Counted from the first letter of the stretch, positions 1 to 5,996 are shown. The stretch: DNA of 9,288 nt from Actinomycetota bacterium (GCA_013694685.1 JACDBY010000204.1:1-9288); one strand, 5' to 3'. Notes: generated by a model not told the origin, from the sequence alone. Made by a program: numbers and translations.

Positions 1-617
1 CCCGAGACCCGGAGCGGGAGCCGACCGAGATACGTGTAGGGCTCGCAGTTCGCGACGAGCGCAAATGCCGCACGACCTGCACCCACCACCTCGAGCCGCT
101 CGTCGAGACGACCGCGGTGACGCGCGAGCAAGCCGAACGCAGCCCGGACGAACGCAAGGTCGCTTGGCCGACGGCCCTCCGTGTCGCGGCCACGCGCGTC
201 GATGAGCCGGACGAGCTCGGCGTCGAAGCCGATTCCGGCGCTGAACGCGAACCGCCGACCGTTCACCCGCCCGATGCCGATGCGCCGCGTCGTCCCACGC
301 GAGACGAGCGTCGCGGCGCGGACCGGGTCGCGGCCGAGCCCGAGCGCGCGCGGGAGCACGCTCGTCCCGCCGCCGGGCAGGAACCCGAGAGGTGTCGCGC
401 CCGTCACGCCGTTCAGCACCTCGTTGTACGTCCCGTCACCCGAGAGGACGTAGATCGCGTCGACCGCCCGCTCGTGCTCACGGGCGATCCCCGTCGCGTC
501 GCCCGGTCGCTCCGTGCGGATGAGCTCGAGTCCGGGGGGCAAGGCGGCCTGGACACGCGCGACGACGCGGTCGTCCACGCGGCTCGAGCGCGGATTGACG
601 ATCAGGAGCGAGGCCAC
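1..617 (-). CDS. Diacylglycerol kinase-family lipid kinase (partial, C-terminus beyond window)
   Basis: Reading the minus strand from a GTG at 617 gives 205 residues that continue past base 1. It is a DAGK catalytic-domain protein (YegS/LCB5 type), which phosphorylates a lipid alcohol with ATP. Visible marks are the N-terminal strand LLIVNPRS (residues 4-11), the nucleotide loop SGDGTYNEVLNG (59-70), the PGGGTSVLPRALGL stretch (81-94), matching the family's P-x-G-T-x-N/D-x-x-A-R-x-L-G region, and FSAGIGFDAELV (125-136). The usual GGDGT reads SGDGT here. The family is normally about 300 residues, so roughly the last third is missing. The GTG lies one base past the TAG of the TetR gene (619-621) with no clear Shine-Dalgarno, so translation is probably coupled to it. 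The lipid substrate cannot be told from sequence. Confidence 0.85.
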   Translation of the reverse strand, partial: MASLLIVNPRSSRVDDRVVARVQAALPPGLELIRTERPGDATGIAREHERAVDAIYVLSGDGTYNEVLNGVTGATPLGFLPGGGTSVLPRALGLGRDPVRAATLVSRGTTRRIGIGRVNGRRFAFSAGIGFDAELVRLIDARGRDTEGRRPSDLAFVRAAFGLLARHRGRLDERLEVVGAGRAAFALVANCEPYTYLGRLPLRVS

Positions 618-618
618 G

Positions 619-1197
619 CTAGGAGCGGGGAGGGGCGTAGCCGCGCACGCCGTCGAGGAGGATCGCGAAGAACCGGTCGGCGAGCGAGGCGGTGTCGGCG
701 CCCGGGCGCAGCCAGGTGTAGGCCCAGTTCGCGGCCGAGAGAACGAGGAGCACGGCCGCCTCGACGTCGAGGTCCGAGCGCAGCGCGCCGCGTTCCGACG
801 CCTCGCGGAAGAGTGCCCGCCAGCGTTCCTCGTAGCGGCGGCGCTCGACGCGGAATGCCGTCAGCTCGGGCTCCTCGAGGAAGCGCCACTCGCGCGTGAA
901 GACCGTCGCCGCGTGGAGCTGGCCGGCGACGACCTCGAGGTGGGCGCGGAGCGCGCGCCGGAGGCGCTCGAGCGGCTCCGCCTCGTCCGGCACGCTGTCG
1001 AGCGCCCTGCCGAAGGCGGCCGCGCCGTCGCGGGTCACGTCGACGAGTAGGGCCTGCTTCGACTCGGTCAGCGAGTAGAGCGAGCCCTTCTGCACCCCGA
1101 GCGCCTCGGCGAGGTCGGCCATCGAGGTGCCGTGGTAGCCGCGCTCGGCGAAGAGCCTGGCCGCTGCCGCGACGAGCGCTGTCCGCCGGGGGGTCAT
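619..1197 (-). CDS. TetR-family transcriptional repressor, probably PaaR-like
   Basis: This 192-residue protein has the TetR layout. A helix-turn-helix covers about residues 8-51 (AAARLFAERGY, then TSMADLAEALGVQKGSLY, then SKQALL), followed by a helical ligand domain containing TREWRFLEEPELTAF and a C-terminal WAYTWLRPG helix. It is divergent from paaA across 36 bp that contain a palindrome of the TetR/PaaR operator type. The likely role is therefore autorepression plus repression of the paa operon, relieved by phenylacetyl-CoA or a related acyl-CoA. Family and context support this; the ligand is inferred. The ATG at 1197 is supported by a -10 box TAGCAT ending six bases upstream, a leaderless arrangement, so the unusually short tail before the HTH (MTPRRTALV) is probably real. 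The recognition-helix end reads LYSLTESK where most relatives have LYHYF.SK. Confidence 0.9.
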   Translation of the reverse strand: MTPRRTALVAAAARLFAERGYHGTSMADLAEALGVQKGSLYSLTESKQALLVDVTRDGAAAFGRALDSVPDEAEPLERLRRALRAHLEVVAGQLHAATVFTREWRFLEEPELTAFRVERRRYEERWRALFREASERGALRSDLDVEAAVLLVLSAANWAYTWLRPGADTASLADRFFAILLDGVRGYAPPRS

Positions 1198-1203
1198 TGG
1201 ACG

Positions 1204-1209
1204 ATGCTA
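1204..1209 (-). promoter_or_regulatory. -10 box of leaderless TetR-gene promoter
   Basis: On the minus strand TAGCAT (TANNNT) is followed by six bases, CGTCCA, and then the ATG at 1197. This is the spacing expected if transcription starts on the A of the start codon. The first three bases of the box are the last three of the TetR operator, so a bound repressor would cover it. No convincing -35 is visible. Confidence 0.6.
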
Positions 1210-1224
1210 CCGATCGTTCGGTAG
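1207..1224. promoter_or_regulatory. TetR/PaaR-type operator palindrome
   Basis: CTACCGATCGTTCGGTAG is an 18-bp palindrome with one mismatched pair (T/T at 1214 and 1217); the outer seven-base arms CTACCGA and TCGGTAG are perfect. The core ACCG-NN-CG-NN-CGGT matches the operator I recall for PaaR of Corynebacterium glutamicum, and similar sites are used by other acyl-CoA-responsive TetR proteins. Its position midway between the divergent TetR gene and paaA, touching both -10 boxes, fits joint repression of both genes. Confidence 0.8.
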
Positions 1225-1227
1225 GAT
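1222..1227 (+). promoter_or_regulatory. -10 box of leaderless paaA promoter
   Basis: TAGGAT (TANNNT) is followed by TGCCGG, six bases, and then the paaA ATG at 1234. It is the mirror image of the TetR-gene box at the other end of the operator. TAGGA could also be read as a weak Shine-Dalgarno, but the six-base spacing shared with other units in this window favours a leaderless start. A weak -35 candidate (TTGGAC, 1197-1202) lies 19 bases upstream. Confidence 0.6.
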
Positions 1228-1233
1228 TGCCGG

Positions 1234-2154
1234 ATGGAGACCATGGACGCACGCACCGAGGATCGGACCGAGTCATTCCTCGCCCACGTCCAGTCCGGCG
1301 GGCTCGTCGAGACCGGCGACTGGATGCCCGACGAGTACCGCAAGCGACTGACGAAGTTCATCGAGATGCACGCGAACTCCGAGCTCATGGGTGTCCTCCC
1401 CGAGCGCGACTGGATCCTCCGCGCACCAACGCTCCAGCGGAAGCTCGCCCTGACGGCGAAGATCCAGGACGAGGTCGGGCACGCACAGCTCCTCTATCGC
1501 GTCGTCGAGGATCTCGGCAAGCCGCGCGAGGTGTGCCTCGACGACCTGATCGCGGGAAAGTCCAAGTTCCACAACGTCTTCCACTACCCGACGCGTACAT
1601 GGGGCGACGTCGGCGTGATCGCCTGGCTCGTCGACGCGGCCGCGATCATCTCGCAGAAGGCGCTCCTCAAGTGCTCGTACGCGCCCTACGCCCGGATCAT
1701 GCGAAAGATCTGCTGGGAGGAGTCGTTTCACATCCTCCACGGCCGCGACGTGATCCTCACCCTCGTGACCGGCACGGACGCGCAGCGCGAGCTCGTGCAG
1801 GAGGCGCTCGACCGCTGGTGGGCGCCGCTCATGATGTTCCACGGCAACCCGATCCCCGCCGAGGACGATCCGATGGTTCGCTGGCGCATCAAGAGCCAGC
1901 CGAACGAGGAGGCGCGCCAGCAGTTCCTCGAGGGCTACGTCCCGCAGGTGTGGGAGCTCGGGCTGACTCTTCCCGACCCGAAGCTCCGGCGCGGTGACGA
2001 CGGCGTCTGGGCGTACACCGAGCCCGACTGGAACGAGCTGATGGCCGTCGTCTCGGGTCATGGTCCGGCCTCCCAGGAGCGCCTCGCCTTCCGGCGCCTC
2101 TCGCGAACCGAGGTCGACTGGGTCGCGCGGACGGTGCTCGCCGAGGCGGCGTAG
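1234..2154 (+). CDS. paaA: 1,2-phenylacetyl-CoA epoxidase, catalytic subunit A
   Basis: This 306-residue cytoplasmic protein is the diiron subunit of the multicomponent epoxidase that converts phenylacetyl-CoA to the ring 1,2-epoxide with O2 and reductant. The carboxylate/His ligand set is complete: E50 (HANSEL), E80 and H83 (DEVGH), D134 (WLVDAA), E163 and H166 (EESFH), in the same order and spacing as E. coli PaaA. Family-typical stretches include KSKFHNVFHYPTRTWGDVG (109-127) and WWAPLMMFHG (195-204). It opens the paa operon, and its TAG overlaps the paaB GTG (TAGTG). The ATG at 1234 is chosen because it lies six bases behind a TANNNT box; an ATG at 1243 is the alternative. It needs PaaB, PaaC and the reductase PaaE; the last is not in this window. 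Confidence 0.96.
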   Translation: METMDARTEDRTESFLAHVQSGGLVETGDWMPDEYRKRLTKFIEMHANSELMGVLPERDWILRAPTLQRKLALTAKIQDEVGHAQLLYRVVEDLGKPREVCLDDLIAGKSKFHNVFHYPTRTWGDVGVIAWLVDAAAIISQKALLKCSYAPYARIMRKICWEESFHILHGRDVILTLVTGTDAQRELVQEALDRWWAPLMMFHGNPIPAEDDPMVRWRIKSQPNEEARQQFLEGYVPQVWELGLTLPDPKLRRGDDGVWAYTEPDWNELMAVVSGHGPASQERLAFRRLSRTEVDWVARTVLAEAA

Positions 2155-2456
2155 TGCCCTCGGTCTACGAGGTCTTCCGCCGGGAGCGCCCCGGCGCGGC
2201 GATGCAGCACGCCGGCTCGATCGCAGCGCCGGACGAGCGCTTCGCCGAGATCTACGCGCGCGAGCAGTACGGCCGCCGCGGCGAGTCGGATGCCCTCTGG
2301 CTCGTGCCACGCGACGCCGTGCAGGAGATCGACGACTTCGTCGACGAGTTCGACCTCAAGTACCGCCGGGTCGACGGCTACTCCCTGAAAGAACGTCTGA
2401 AGGAAGCGCGGGAGCTTGCCGGCTCCTCGCGTCGCGACGAGCCTGGGACACCATGA
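2154..2456 (+). CDS. paaB: 1,2-phenylacetyl-CoA epoxidase subunit B
   Basis: This 100-residue protein has the usual PaaB length. Recognisable segments are YEVFRRERPG (5-14), HAGSIAAPDERFAEIYAREQYGRR (19-42), and LWLVPRDAV (48-56) followed by a charged C-terminal helix. PaaB is the small non-catalytic subunit thought to bridge PaaAC units in the epoxidase complex. The GTG start overlaps the paaA stop codon. GAGG at 2143-2146 sits seven bases upstream as a Shine-Dalgarno, and coupling to paaA is likely. The TGA (2454-2456) overlaps the ATG of a 34-codon reading frame, not that of paaC, which is unusual (see next entry). Confidence 0.95.
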   Translation: MPSVYEVFRRERPGAAMQHAGSIAAPDERFAEIYAREQYGRRGESDALWLVPRDAVQEIDDFVDEFDLKYRRVDGYSLKERLKEARELAGSSRRDEPGTP

Positions 2457-2557
2457 GCGGCCGCGTCGACCTTCTGCTCTCGTTGGCCGACGACGAGCTC
2501 TGCGCCGGACAGTGCCACGCGCTTACGCGACGCACTTTCCGGCGGGGGAAGACATGA
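2453..2557 (+). pseudogene. 34-codon truncated paaC paralogue between paaB and paaC
   Basis: An ATG overlapping the paaB stop (ATGA) opens a 34-residue frame that ends in a TGA overlapping the paaC ATG (again ATGA). Its N-terminus, MSGRVDLLLSLADDEL, repeats the PaaC N-terminus MSSPSRVDLLLDLADDEL. The next residues, CAGQCHA, still loosely fit the LILGxRxxEW helix of PaaC proteins, after which similarity stops. Over the 39 bases coding RVDLLL to DDEL the two copies agree at 30. Most differences are at third positions or in one changed codon, so this looks like an old paralogue, not a fresh duplication. Either it is the stub of a second paaC that lost its body, or it persists as a coupling leader that hands ribosomes from paaB to paaC. 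A stable function for the peptide is not supported. Confidence 0.6.
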
Positions 2558-3231
2558 GCTCTCCGTCCCGCGTGGACCTTCTCCTTGACCTCGCAGACGA
2601 CGAGCTCATCCTCGGCTGGCGGAACTCGGAGTGGACGGGGATCGCGCCGTTTCTCGAAGAGGACGTCGCGTTCTCGTCGATCGCGCAGAACGAGATTGGG
2701 CACGCGCGGGCGCTCTACGAGCTCGCCGCGCGCGAGCTCGGGACGGACGCCGACGCGGTCGCCTTCGATCGTCCCGTCGCGGAGTACCGCTCAGCCCCGC
2801 TCGTCGAGCTGCGCCGGCTCGAGTGGGCGCGCACGATCGCGCGCCACTGGCTCTACGAGACGGCCGACGCGGTTCGCCTCGAGGTGCTGAAGGCGTCCGA
2901 CGACGCCGAGCTCGCCGGCATCGCCGCGAAGATCGACCGCGAGGAGGTCTACCACCGCATCCACGCCGAGATGTGGATCGACCGGCTGCTCGGCTCCGAC
3001 GAGGGCCGGCCTCGGCTCGACGCAGCCCTGGACGAGCTCTGGCCCTACGCGCTCGGCGTGCTCGACGACGAGCTCCGACCCGAGCTCGTCACCCGCGTCG
3101 AGGCGAAGCTCGGCCGGTCGCTGCCCGACGTCGACCCCGTGCCCCGAGGCAAGCACGAGACGGAGCTCGCAGACCTGCTCGAGGAGATGACCTCCGTCCG
3201 TCGCTCGGCACCGGCCGGAGCGCGCTGGTGA
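2554..3231 (+). CDS. paaC: 1,2-phenylacetyl-CoA epoxidase subunit C
   Basis: This 225-residue ferritin-fold subunit pairs with PaaA in the epoxidase core. Marks include DDELILGWRNSEWTGIAPFLEEDVAF (15-40), NEIGHARALYELAARELG (46-63), WLYETADAVRLEVL (99-112) and EEVYHRIHAEMW (130-141). Without gaps within each half, PaaC E17, E47, H50, E102, E131 and H134 fall on the six iron ligands of PaaA; E. coli PaaC, as I recall it, lacks them. The ATG at 2554 is chosen because of the strong purine-rich GGGGGA at 2544-2549 and the conserved N-terminus; the frame is open further upstream, but that stretch is out-of-frame paaB and remnant sequence. The TGA overlaps the paaD GTG. The protein may be structural as in E. 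coli, or may hold its own metal centre. Confidence 0.95.
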   Translation: MSSPSRVDLLLDLADDELILGWRNSEWTGIAPFLEEDVAFSSIAQNEIGHARALYELAARELGTDADAVAFDRPVAEYRSAPLVELRRLEWARTIARHWLYETADAVRLEVLKASDDAELAGIAAKIDREEVYHRIHAEMWIDRLLGSDEGRPRLDAALDELWPYALGVLDDELRPELVTRVEAKLGRSLPDVDPVPRGKHETELADLLEEMTSVRRSAPAGARW

Positions 3232-3755
3232 GCCCGGTGTCTGACTTCAGTCAGACACCTGCTCTAGCGCCACTGTCGGCGGAGGCCGTCTGGTGGGCCC
3301 TGGCGCAGATCCCCGACCCCGAGCTCCCGGTGATCTCGATCGTCGACCTCGGTGTCGTGCGGGACGTCCGGATCGAGGAGAGCTGCGTCCACGTCGAATT
3401 CACGCCCACCTTCATGGGGTGTCCTGCGCTCGACCTGATGCGGTCGCAGATGGAGGACGCGATCCGCGGACTCGGTGGCGAGCCGGAGGTCGAGGTGGTG
3501 CTCGACGACTCCTGGTCGACAGACCGGATCACGGCCGAGGGGCGCGAGAAGCTCCGCGCAGCGGGCTTCGCGCCGCCGACCCCGCGGGCGCCCGAGCCGC
3601 CGACACTTGTCCAGCTCCAGCGGGGCGCGTTCCGCTGCCCCTGGTGCAACTCGACCGCGACCCGGCTCGAGAATCTCTTCGGCCCCACTCCCTGCCGCTC
3701 GCTCCGCTACTGCGACGACTGCCGGCAGCCGTTCGAGCAGTTCAAGACGATCTAA
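3228..3755 (+). CDS. paaD: Phenylacetate-CoA epoxidase maturation protein PaaD
   Basis: This 175-residue protein combines a DUF59/MIP18-type domain (about residues 18-85: IPDPELPVISIVDLG at 28-42, TPTFMGCPA with C65) with a C-terminal zinc-ribbon-like segment (C137/C140, then C156, C162, C165, ending FEQFKTI). PaaD proteins are linked to iron-centre assembly or repair of the epoxidase. The GTG at 3228 overlaps the paaC TGA and has GGAG at 3217-3220, seven bases upstream; a GTG at 3237 is the alternative. Residues 4-13 (VSDFSQTPAL) are encoded by a REP-like hairpin found again at 6793-6865, so the extension before the conserved SAEAVWWAL is probably repeat-derived. The TAA overlaps the stop codon of vapC on the opposite strand, and no terminator hairpin is visible between them. 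Confidence 0.94.
   Translation: MSPVSDFSQTPALAPLSAEAVWWALAQIPDPELPVISIVDLGVVRDVRIEESCVHVEFTPTFMGCPALDLMRSQMEDAIRGLGGEPEVEVVLDDSWSTDRITAEGREKLRAAGFAPPTPRAPEPPTLVQLQRGAFRCPWCNSTATRLENLFGPTPCRSLRYCDDCRQPFEQFKTI
3237..3265 (+). repeat. REP-like palindromic repeat, family 1, inside paaD 5' end
   Basis: Arm GTGTCTGAC, loop TTCA, arm GTCAGACAC form a perfect nine-base-pair stem (3237-3258), followed by the tail CTGCTCT (3259-3265). The same unit occurs twice, in opposite orientations, at 6793-6865. The three copies differ in the stem only at one base pair (T-A here; G-C and C-G there), and the tail differs by one base. This copy lies in frame just after the third codon of paaD. Confidence 0.85.
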
Positions 3756-4165
3756 GGGAGCAGCTCGAACGCCTCGCAGTTGAGCGGTCGGACGACGGCG
3801 AAATGCCGATGATCGAGAGTCGCGAGGCGCGTGACGCCAAGCCGCTCGCAGGTCGCGACGACGGATGCGTCCACGATTCCGAGGGGTAGGTCCTCGTACG
3901 TCTCGACGAGCTCGGAGATTCGATCCCAGTCGGACGACTCGACCGGCTCGACGACGAGCTCGCCGGCACGGAACGCGTTGGCCAGCGCCCGCTCGGCATG
4001 TGGTCCGACGTGCCGTCCGATCAAGTGTGCGGCCTCGCTCACGACCAAGACCGGCACGACGAGGGGTCGCGGCACTCTGCTGAGCAGCTCGACACAACGG
4101 TCGTGTGCCCCGTCTCTGCGAGAAGCGACCGCAACGAGGGGGCCCGCGTCAACCATGAGCGTCAT
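3752..4165 (-). CDS. vapC: PIN-domain ribonuclease toxin (VapC family)
   Basis: This 137-residue PIN-domain protein belongs to the family whose toxins cut RNA with a Mg2+/Mn2+ site made of acidic residues. The expected set is visible: D6 (MVDAGPL), E44 (VVSEAAHLI), D99 (GIVDASVVATCE) and D118 (TLDHRHF). Length is normal for VapC. Its ATG overlaps the TGA of the VapB gene just upstream (ATGA), the usual coupled toxin-antitoxin layout, and the antitoxin is translated first. The TAG at its end shares three bases with the paaD TAA on the other strand, so paa and vapBC transcripts would run into each other. The RNA target cannot be predicted from sequence. Confidence 0.92.
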   Translation of the reverse strand: MTLMVDAGPLVAVASRRDGAHDRCVELLSRVPRPLVVPVLVVSEAAHLIGRHVGPHAERALANAFRAGELVVEPVESSDWDRISELVETYEDLPLGIVDASVVATCERLGVTRLATLDHRHFAVVRPLNCEAFELLP

Positions 4166-4398
4166 CGCCCCGCGTGACGCTCCTCGTAGATCTCCGCCAG
4201 GTATTCGTCGACCCGCTCGGAGAGGTCCGGAGGCCCGTCCCCGACGGCAAAGAAGGAGAGGGGGCCCGGCTCACTCTTCGGCAGATGGGCATCCACCGCC
4301 TCGCGAACGACCTCCGCCACCGAGACGTTCCGGCGACGCGCCTCGCGCCGAAGTCGTGCGGCTACCTCGTCGTCGAGCATGATCGATGTCCGCACCAT
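4162..4398 (-). CDS. vapB: Ribbon-helix-helix antitoxin (VapB family)
   Basis: This 78-residue protein has an N-terminal ribbon-helix-helix DNA-binding region (about residues 2-40: RTSIMLDDEVAARLRREARRRNVSVAEVVREAVDAHL) and a C-terminal segment with acidic and aromatic residues (SFFAVGDGPPDLSERVDEYLAEIYEE), which in VapB proteins wraps the toxin and blocks its active site. It would neutralise the coupled VapC and repress its own operon. A TANNNT box ends six bases before the ATG with no Shine-Dalgarno, pointing to a leaderless message. The region just upstream is the most AT-rich stretch near these genes. Family assignment is firm; pairing with VapC follows from the ATGA overlap. Confidence 0.9.
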   Translation of the reverse strand: MVRTSIMLDDEVAARLRREARRRNVSVAEVVREAVDAHLPKSEPGPLSFFAVGDGPPDLSERVDEYLAEIYEERHAGR

Positions 4399-4420
4399 GC
4401 ATATAGCATATCACGTATGG
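4399..4420 (-). promoter_or_regulatory. vapBC promoter/operator, AT-rich, with leaderless -10
   Basis: On the minus strand TATGCT (4410-4405) is followed by ATATGC and then the vapB ATG at 4398, giving a six-base -10 to ATG spacing. The plus strand shows the direct repeat GCATAT-A-GCATAT followed by CAC-GTATGG, and CATA-TCACG-TATG is an inverted pair. Such short repeats are plausible VapB ribbon-helix-helix sites. No clear -35 is seen; it would fall in the last codons of the upstream gene. Confidence 0.5.
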
Positions 4421-4421
4421 A

Positions 4422-5387
4422 TTAGCGGAGAAGGAAGCCCTCGCCCAGCGGGTCGTCCGGGTCGAGCTCGAACGACGCGCGACCGGTCCTGTACGCCGTC
4501 CCCTCGACCTCGGTCACGACCGCCGGCCGACCGGCCACCTCCGCCTCCGCCACGACCCGGCCGACGAACTCCGAGCCGACGATCGAGCGGTGGCGGAGCT
4601 CCTCTCCGACCGCGAGTCGCCCCTGGTCATGGAGCAACGCGAGGCGCGCCGAGGTGCCACTCCCACACGGTGAGCGATCGACCTCGCCGTCCGCGAACAC
4701 GGTCACGTTGCGCTGCGTGAGCGGCTCGTCCGCCTCGTGCTGCCAGAAGATGACGCCGTAGACGTCCCGCAGCTCCGGCTCGAGCGGGTGGACGACGTCG
4801 TGCTCGGCCTCGAGCGCCGCCTTCAGTTCGCGGCCGAGGGCGATCAGCCGCGCGAGCTCGGCGGGCTCGACGCGCTCCTCGACCGTGGCGTAGAACGCGC
4901 CGCCGAAGGCGACGTCCACCCGGCGGCCGGCGGCCGGGACGTCGCGCGCCCAGACGTACGAGGGCACGTTGCGGAAGCGAACCGACCGAACACGGCCGTC
5001 CTCGACCGTCGCCCACGTCTGGACGCGACCCGACGGCACGTCGACCGTCACGTGGTTTTCGCCCTCGCGCCGCTCGACGACGCCGGTGTCGAGCGCCCAG
5101 GTGACGAGCGCGATCGTGCCGTGTCCGCAGGCCGTCGAGTACCCCTCGTTGTGGAAGAAGACGACACCGACGTCGGCTCCCGAATCGTTCGGCGGCACGA
5201 CATGGCAGCCGTACATGTCGGCGTGACCGCGAGGCTCGAAGACGAGAAAACGGCGGTACGCGTCGAGGTGCTCGCGGGCGTACCGCCGTCGCTCGAGGAT
5301 CGTCGTGCCGGCGAGCGGTGGCACGCCCGCGGTCACGATCCGGAACGGCTCGCCACCCGTGTGGTAGTCGTCGACCTCGACCCGCAT
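4422..5387 (-). CDS. Proline racemase-family enzyme (proline racemase / hydroxyproline 2-epimerase type)
   Basis: This 321-residue enzyme, full length for the family, would invert or dehydrate the alpha-carbon of proline-type amino acids by a two-base mechanism without cofactors. Both catalytic cysteines are present: C87 in NEGYSTACGHGTIAL and C241 in DRSPCGSGTSARLA. Other marks are HTGGEP (9-14) and the PRGH motif (52-55). A Cys/Cys pair points to racemase or 4-hydroxyproline 2-epimerase activity and away from trans-3-hydroxyproline dehydratase, which has Thr at the second site; the exact substrate is uncertain. The usual MCGHG reads ACGHG. It starts six bases after the DUF4389 stop with no good Shine-Dalgarno, so it is probably translated by coupling. 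No other hydroxyproline-catabolism genes are nearby. Confidence 0.9.
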   Translation of the reverse strand: MRVEVDDYHTGGEPFRIVTAGVPPLAGTTILERRRYAREHLDAYRRFLVFEPRGHADMYGCHVVPPNDSGADVGVVFFHNEGYSTACGHGTIALVTWALDTGVVERREGENHVTVDVPSGRVQTWATVEDGRVRSVRFRNVPSYVWARDVPAAGRRVDVAFGGAFYATVEERVEPAELARLIALGRELKAALEAEHDVVHPLEPELRDVYGVIFWQHEADEPLTQRNVTVFADGEVDRSPCGSGTSARLALLHDQGRLAVGEELRHRSIVGSEFVGRVVAEAEVAGRPAVVTEVEGTAYRTGRASFELDPDDPLGEGFLLR

Positions 5388-5393
5388 GCGGGC

Positions 5394-5986
5394 TCAGTCG
5401 TCGCTGAACGACGGGTACCTGCCCGTGAGGAGCAGGATGTATCCGGTCGTCTGCGACTGGTAACGAATCCAGTAGGCAAGCAGGTCGCGCATGCCCTTGT
5501 TGAGCTTGCCCGCAAAGAGCGCGTAGAACCAGGCGAGGATCATCACGACGTAGGCGACGAGCTGGAGCACGTAGAGAACGATGACCGCGGGGATCACGAG
5601 CAGCAGCCGGAAGAGGATCCCGAGCCGGTTCTGCTTCGCGGCCGGGTCGATCTCCACGTCCACGGGATAGTTGCCCGAGCCCGTGAAGCCCGGGAAGGGA
5701 TTCGCGGCGAGCGAGAAGTAGGCATAGACGTGCGTCTGGTAGCGGTCGTAGGCAGCGAGGAAGTTGTGCATCCCGTCCGGGACGCGGCCGAGTACGAGAC
5801 CGACGAACCACGCCACGATCACGAGCAGGTAGGCGACGAACGCCCACAGTGTGGCCCAGATGAAGTGCGGGATCGCGAGGAAGAGACGGAAGAACACGGT
5901 GAGCCGGTTCCGTCGCAGATCGTCGGTGACGACGAGGTGGATCGGATGGCGCTCGGATCGACCTGCACGGTTTCGCTCTCCGACAC
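5394..5986 (-). CDS. Membrane protein with two tandem DUF4389 repeats; start out of frame (possible frameshift)
   Basis: The conserved body runs from HPIHLVVTDDL to SFSDD. It contains two copies of a DUF4389-like unit: NRL..FFRLFLAIPHFIW, WAFVAYLL..AWF, G..DGMHNFL..YDRYQ, PFPGF, then NRL..LFRLLLVIPAVIV, LQLVAYVV..AWF, G..KGMRDLL..WIRYQ, YPSF. Each unit holds about two hydrophobic membrane helices. Function is unknown. A strong Shine-Dalgarno (AGGAGG) and a GTG at 5986 lie just past the PaaG-like stop, but that GTG is one frame off the body; the in-frame NTG codons are a CTG at 5999 and GTGs inside the domain, such as 5897. Restoring one base near 5956-5968 would join MSESETVQVD to ERHPIHLVV. 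The coordinates given span from this presumed start. A true mutation, an assembly error or an atypical start are all possible. Confidence 0.75.
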
Positions 5987-5990
5987 GACG

Positions 5991-5996
5991 CCTCCT
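5991..5996 (-). promoter_or_regulatory. Strong Shine-Dalgarno for the DUF4389 gene
   Basis: AGGAGG on the minus strand overlaps the tail of the PaaG-like stop codon (TGAGGAGG) and lies four bases before a GTG at 5986. It is among the best ribosome-binding sites in the window and marks the intended start, although the conserved protein body lies in another frame. Confidence 0.7.

Noticed and set aside
1273..2310. A 345-codon minus-strand frame opposite paaA and paaB
   Set aside because: It is fully antisense to paaA and paaB, whose catalytic motifs are intact; low-complexity Arg/Ala/Glu composition.
2416..2553. A possible 46-residue N-terminal extension of PaaC
   Set aside because: The frame is open but overlaps the end of paaB in another frame and the paaC remnant. 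The PaaC family begins at the motif coded from 2554, and a good Shine-Dalgarno precedes that ATG.
3740..3800. A terminator between paaD and vapC
   Set aside because: No stable hairpin or T-tract was found on either strand around the overlapping stop codons.
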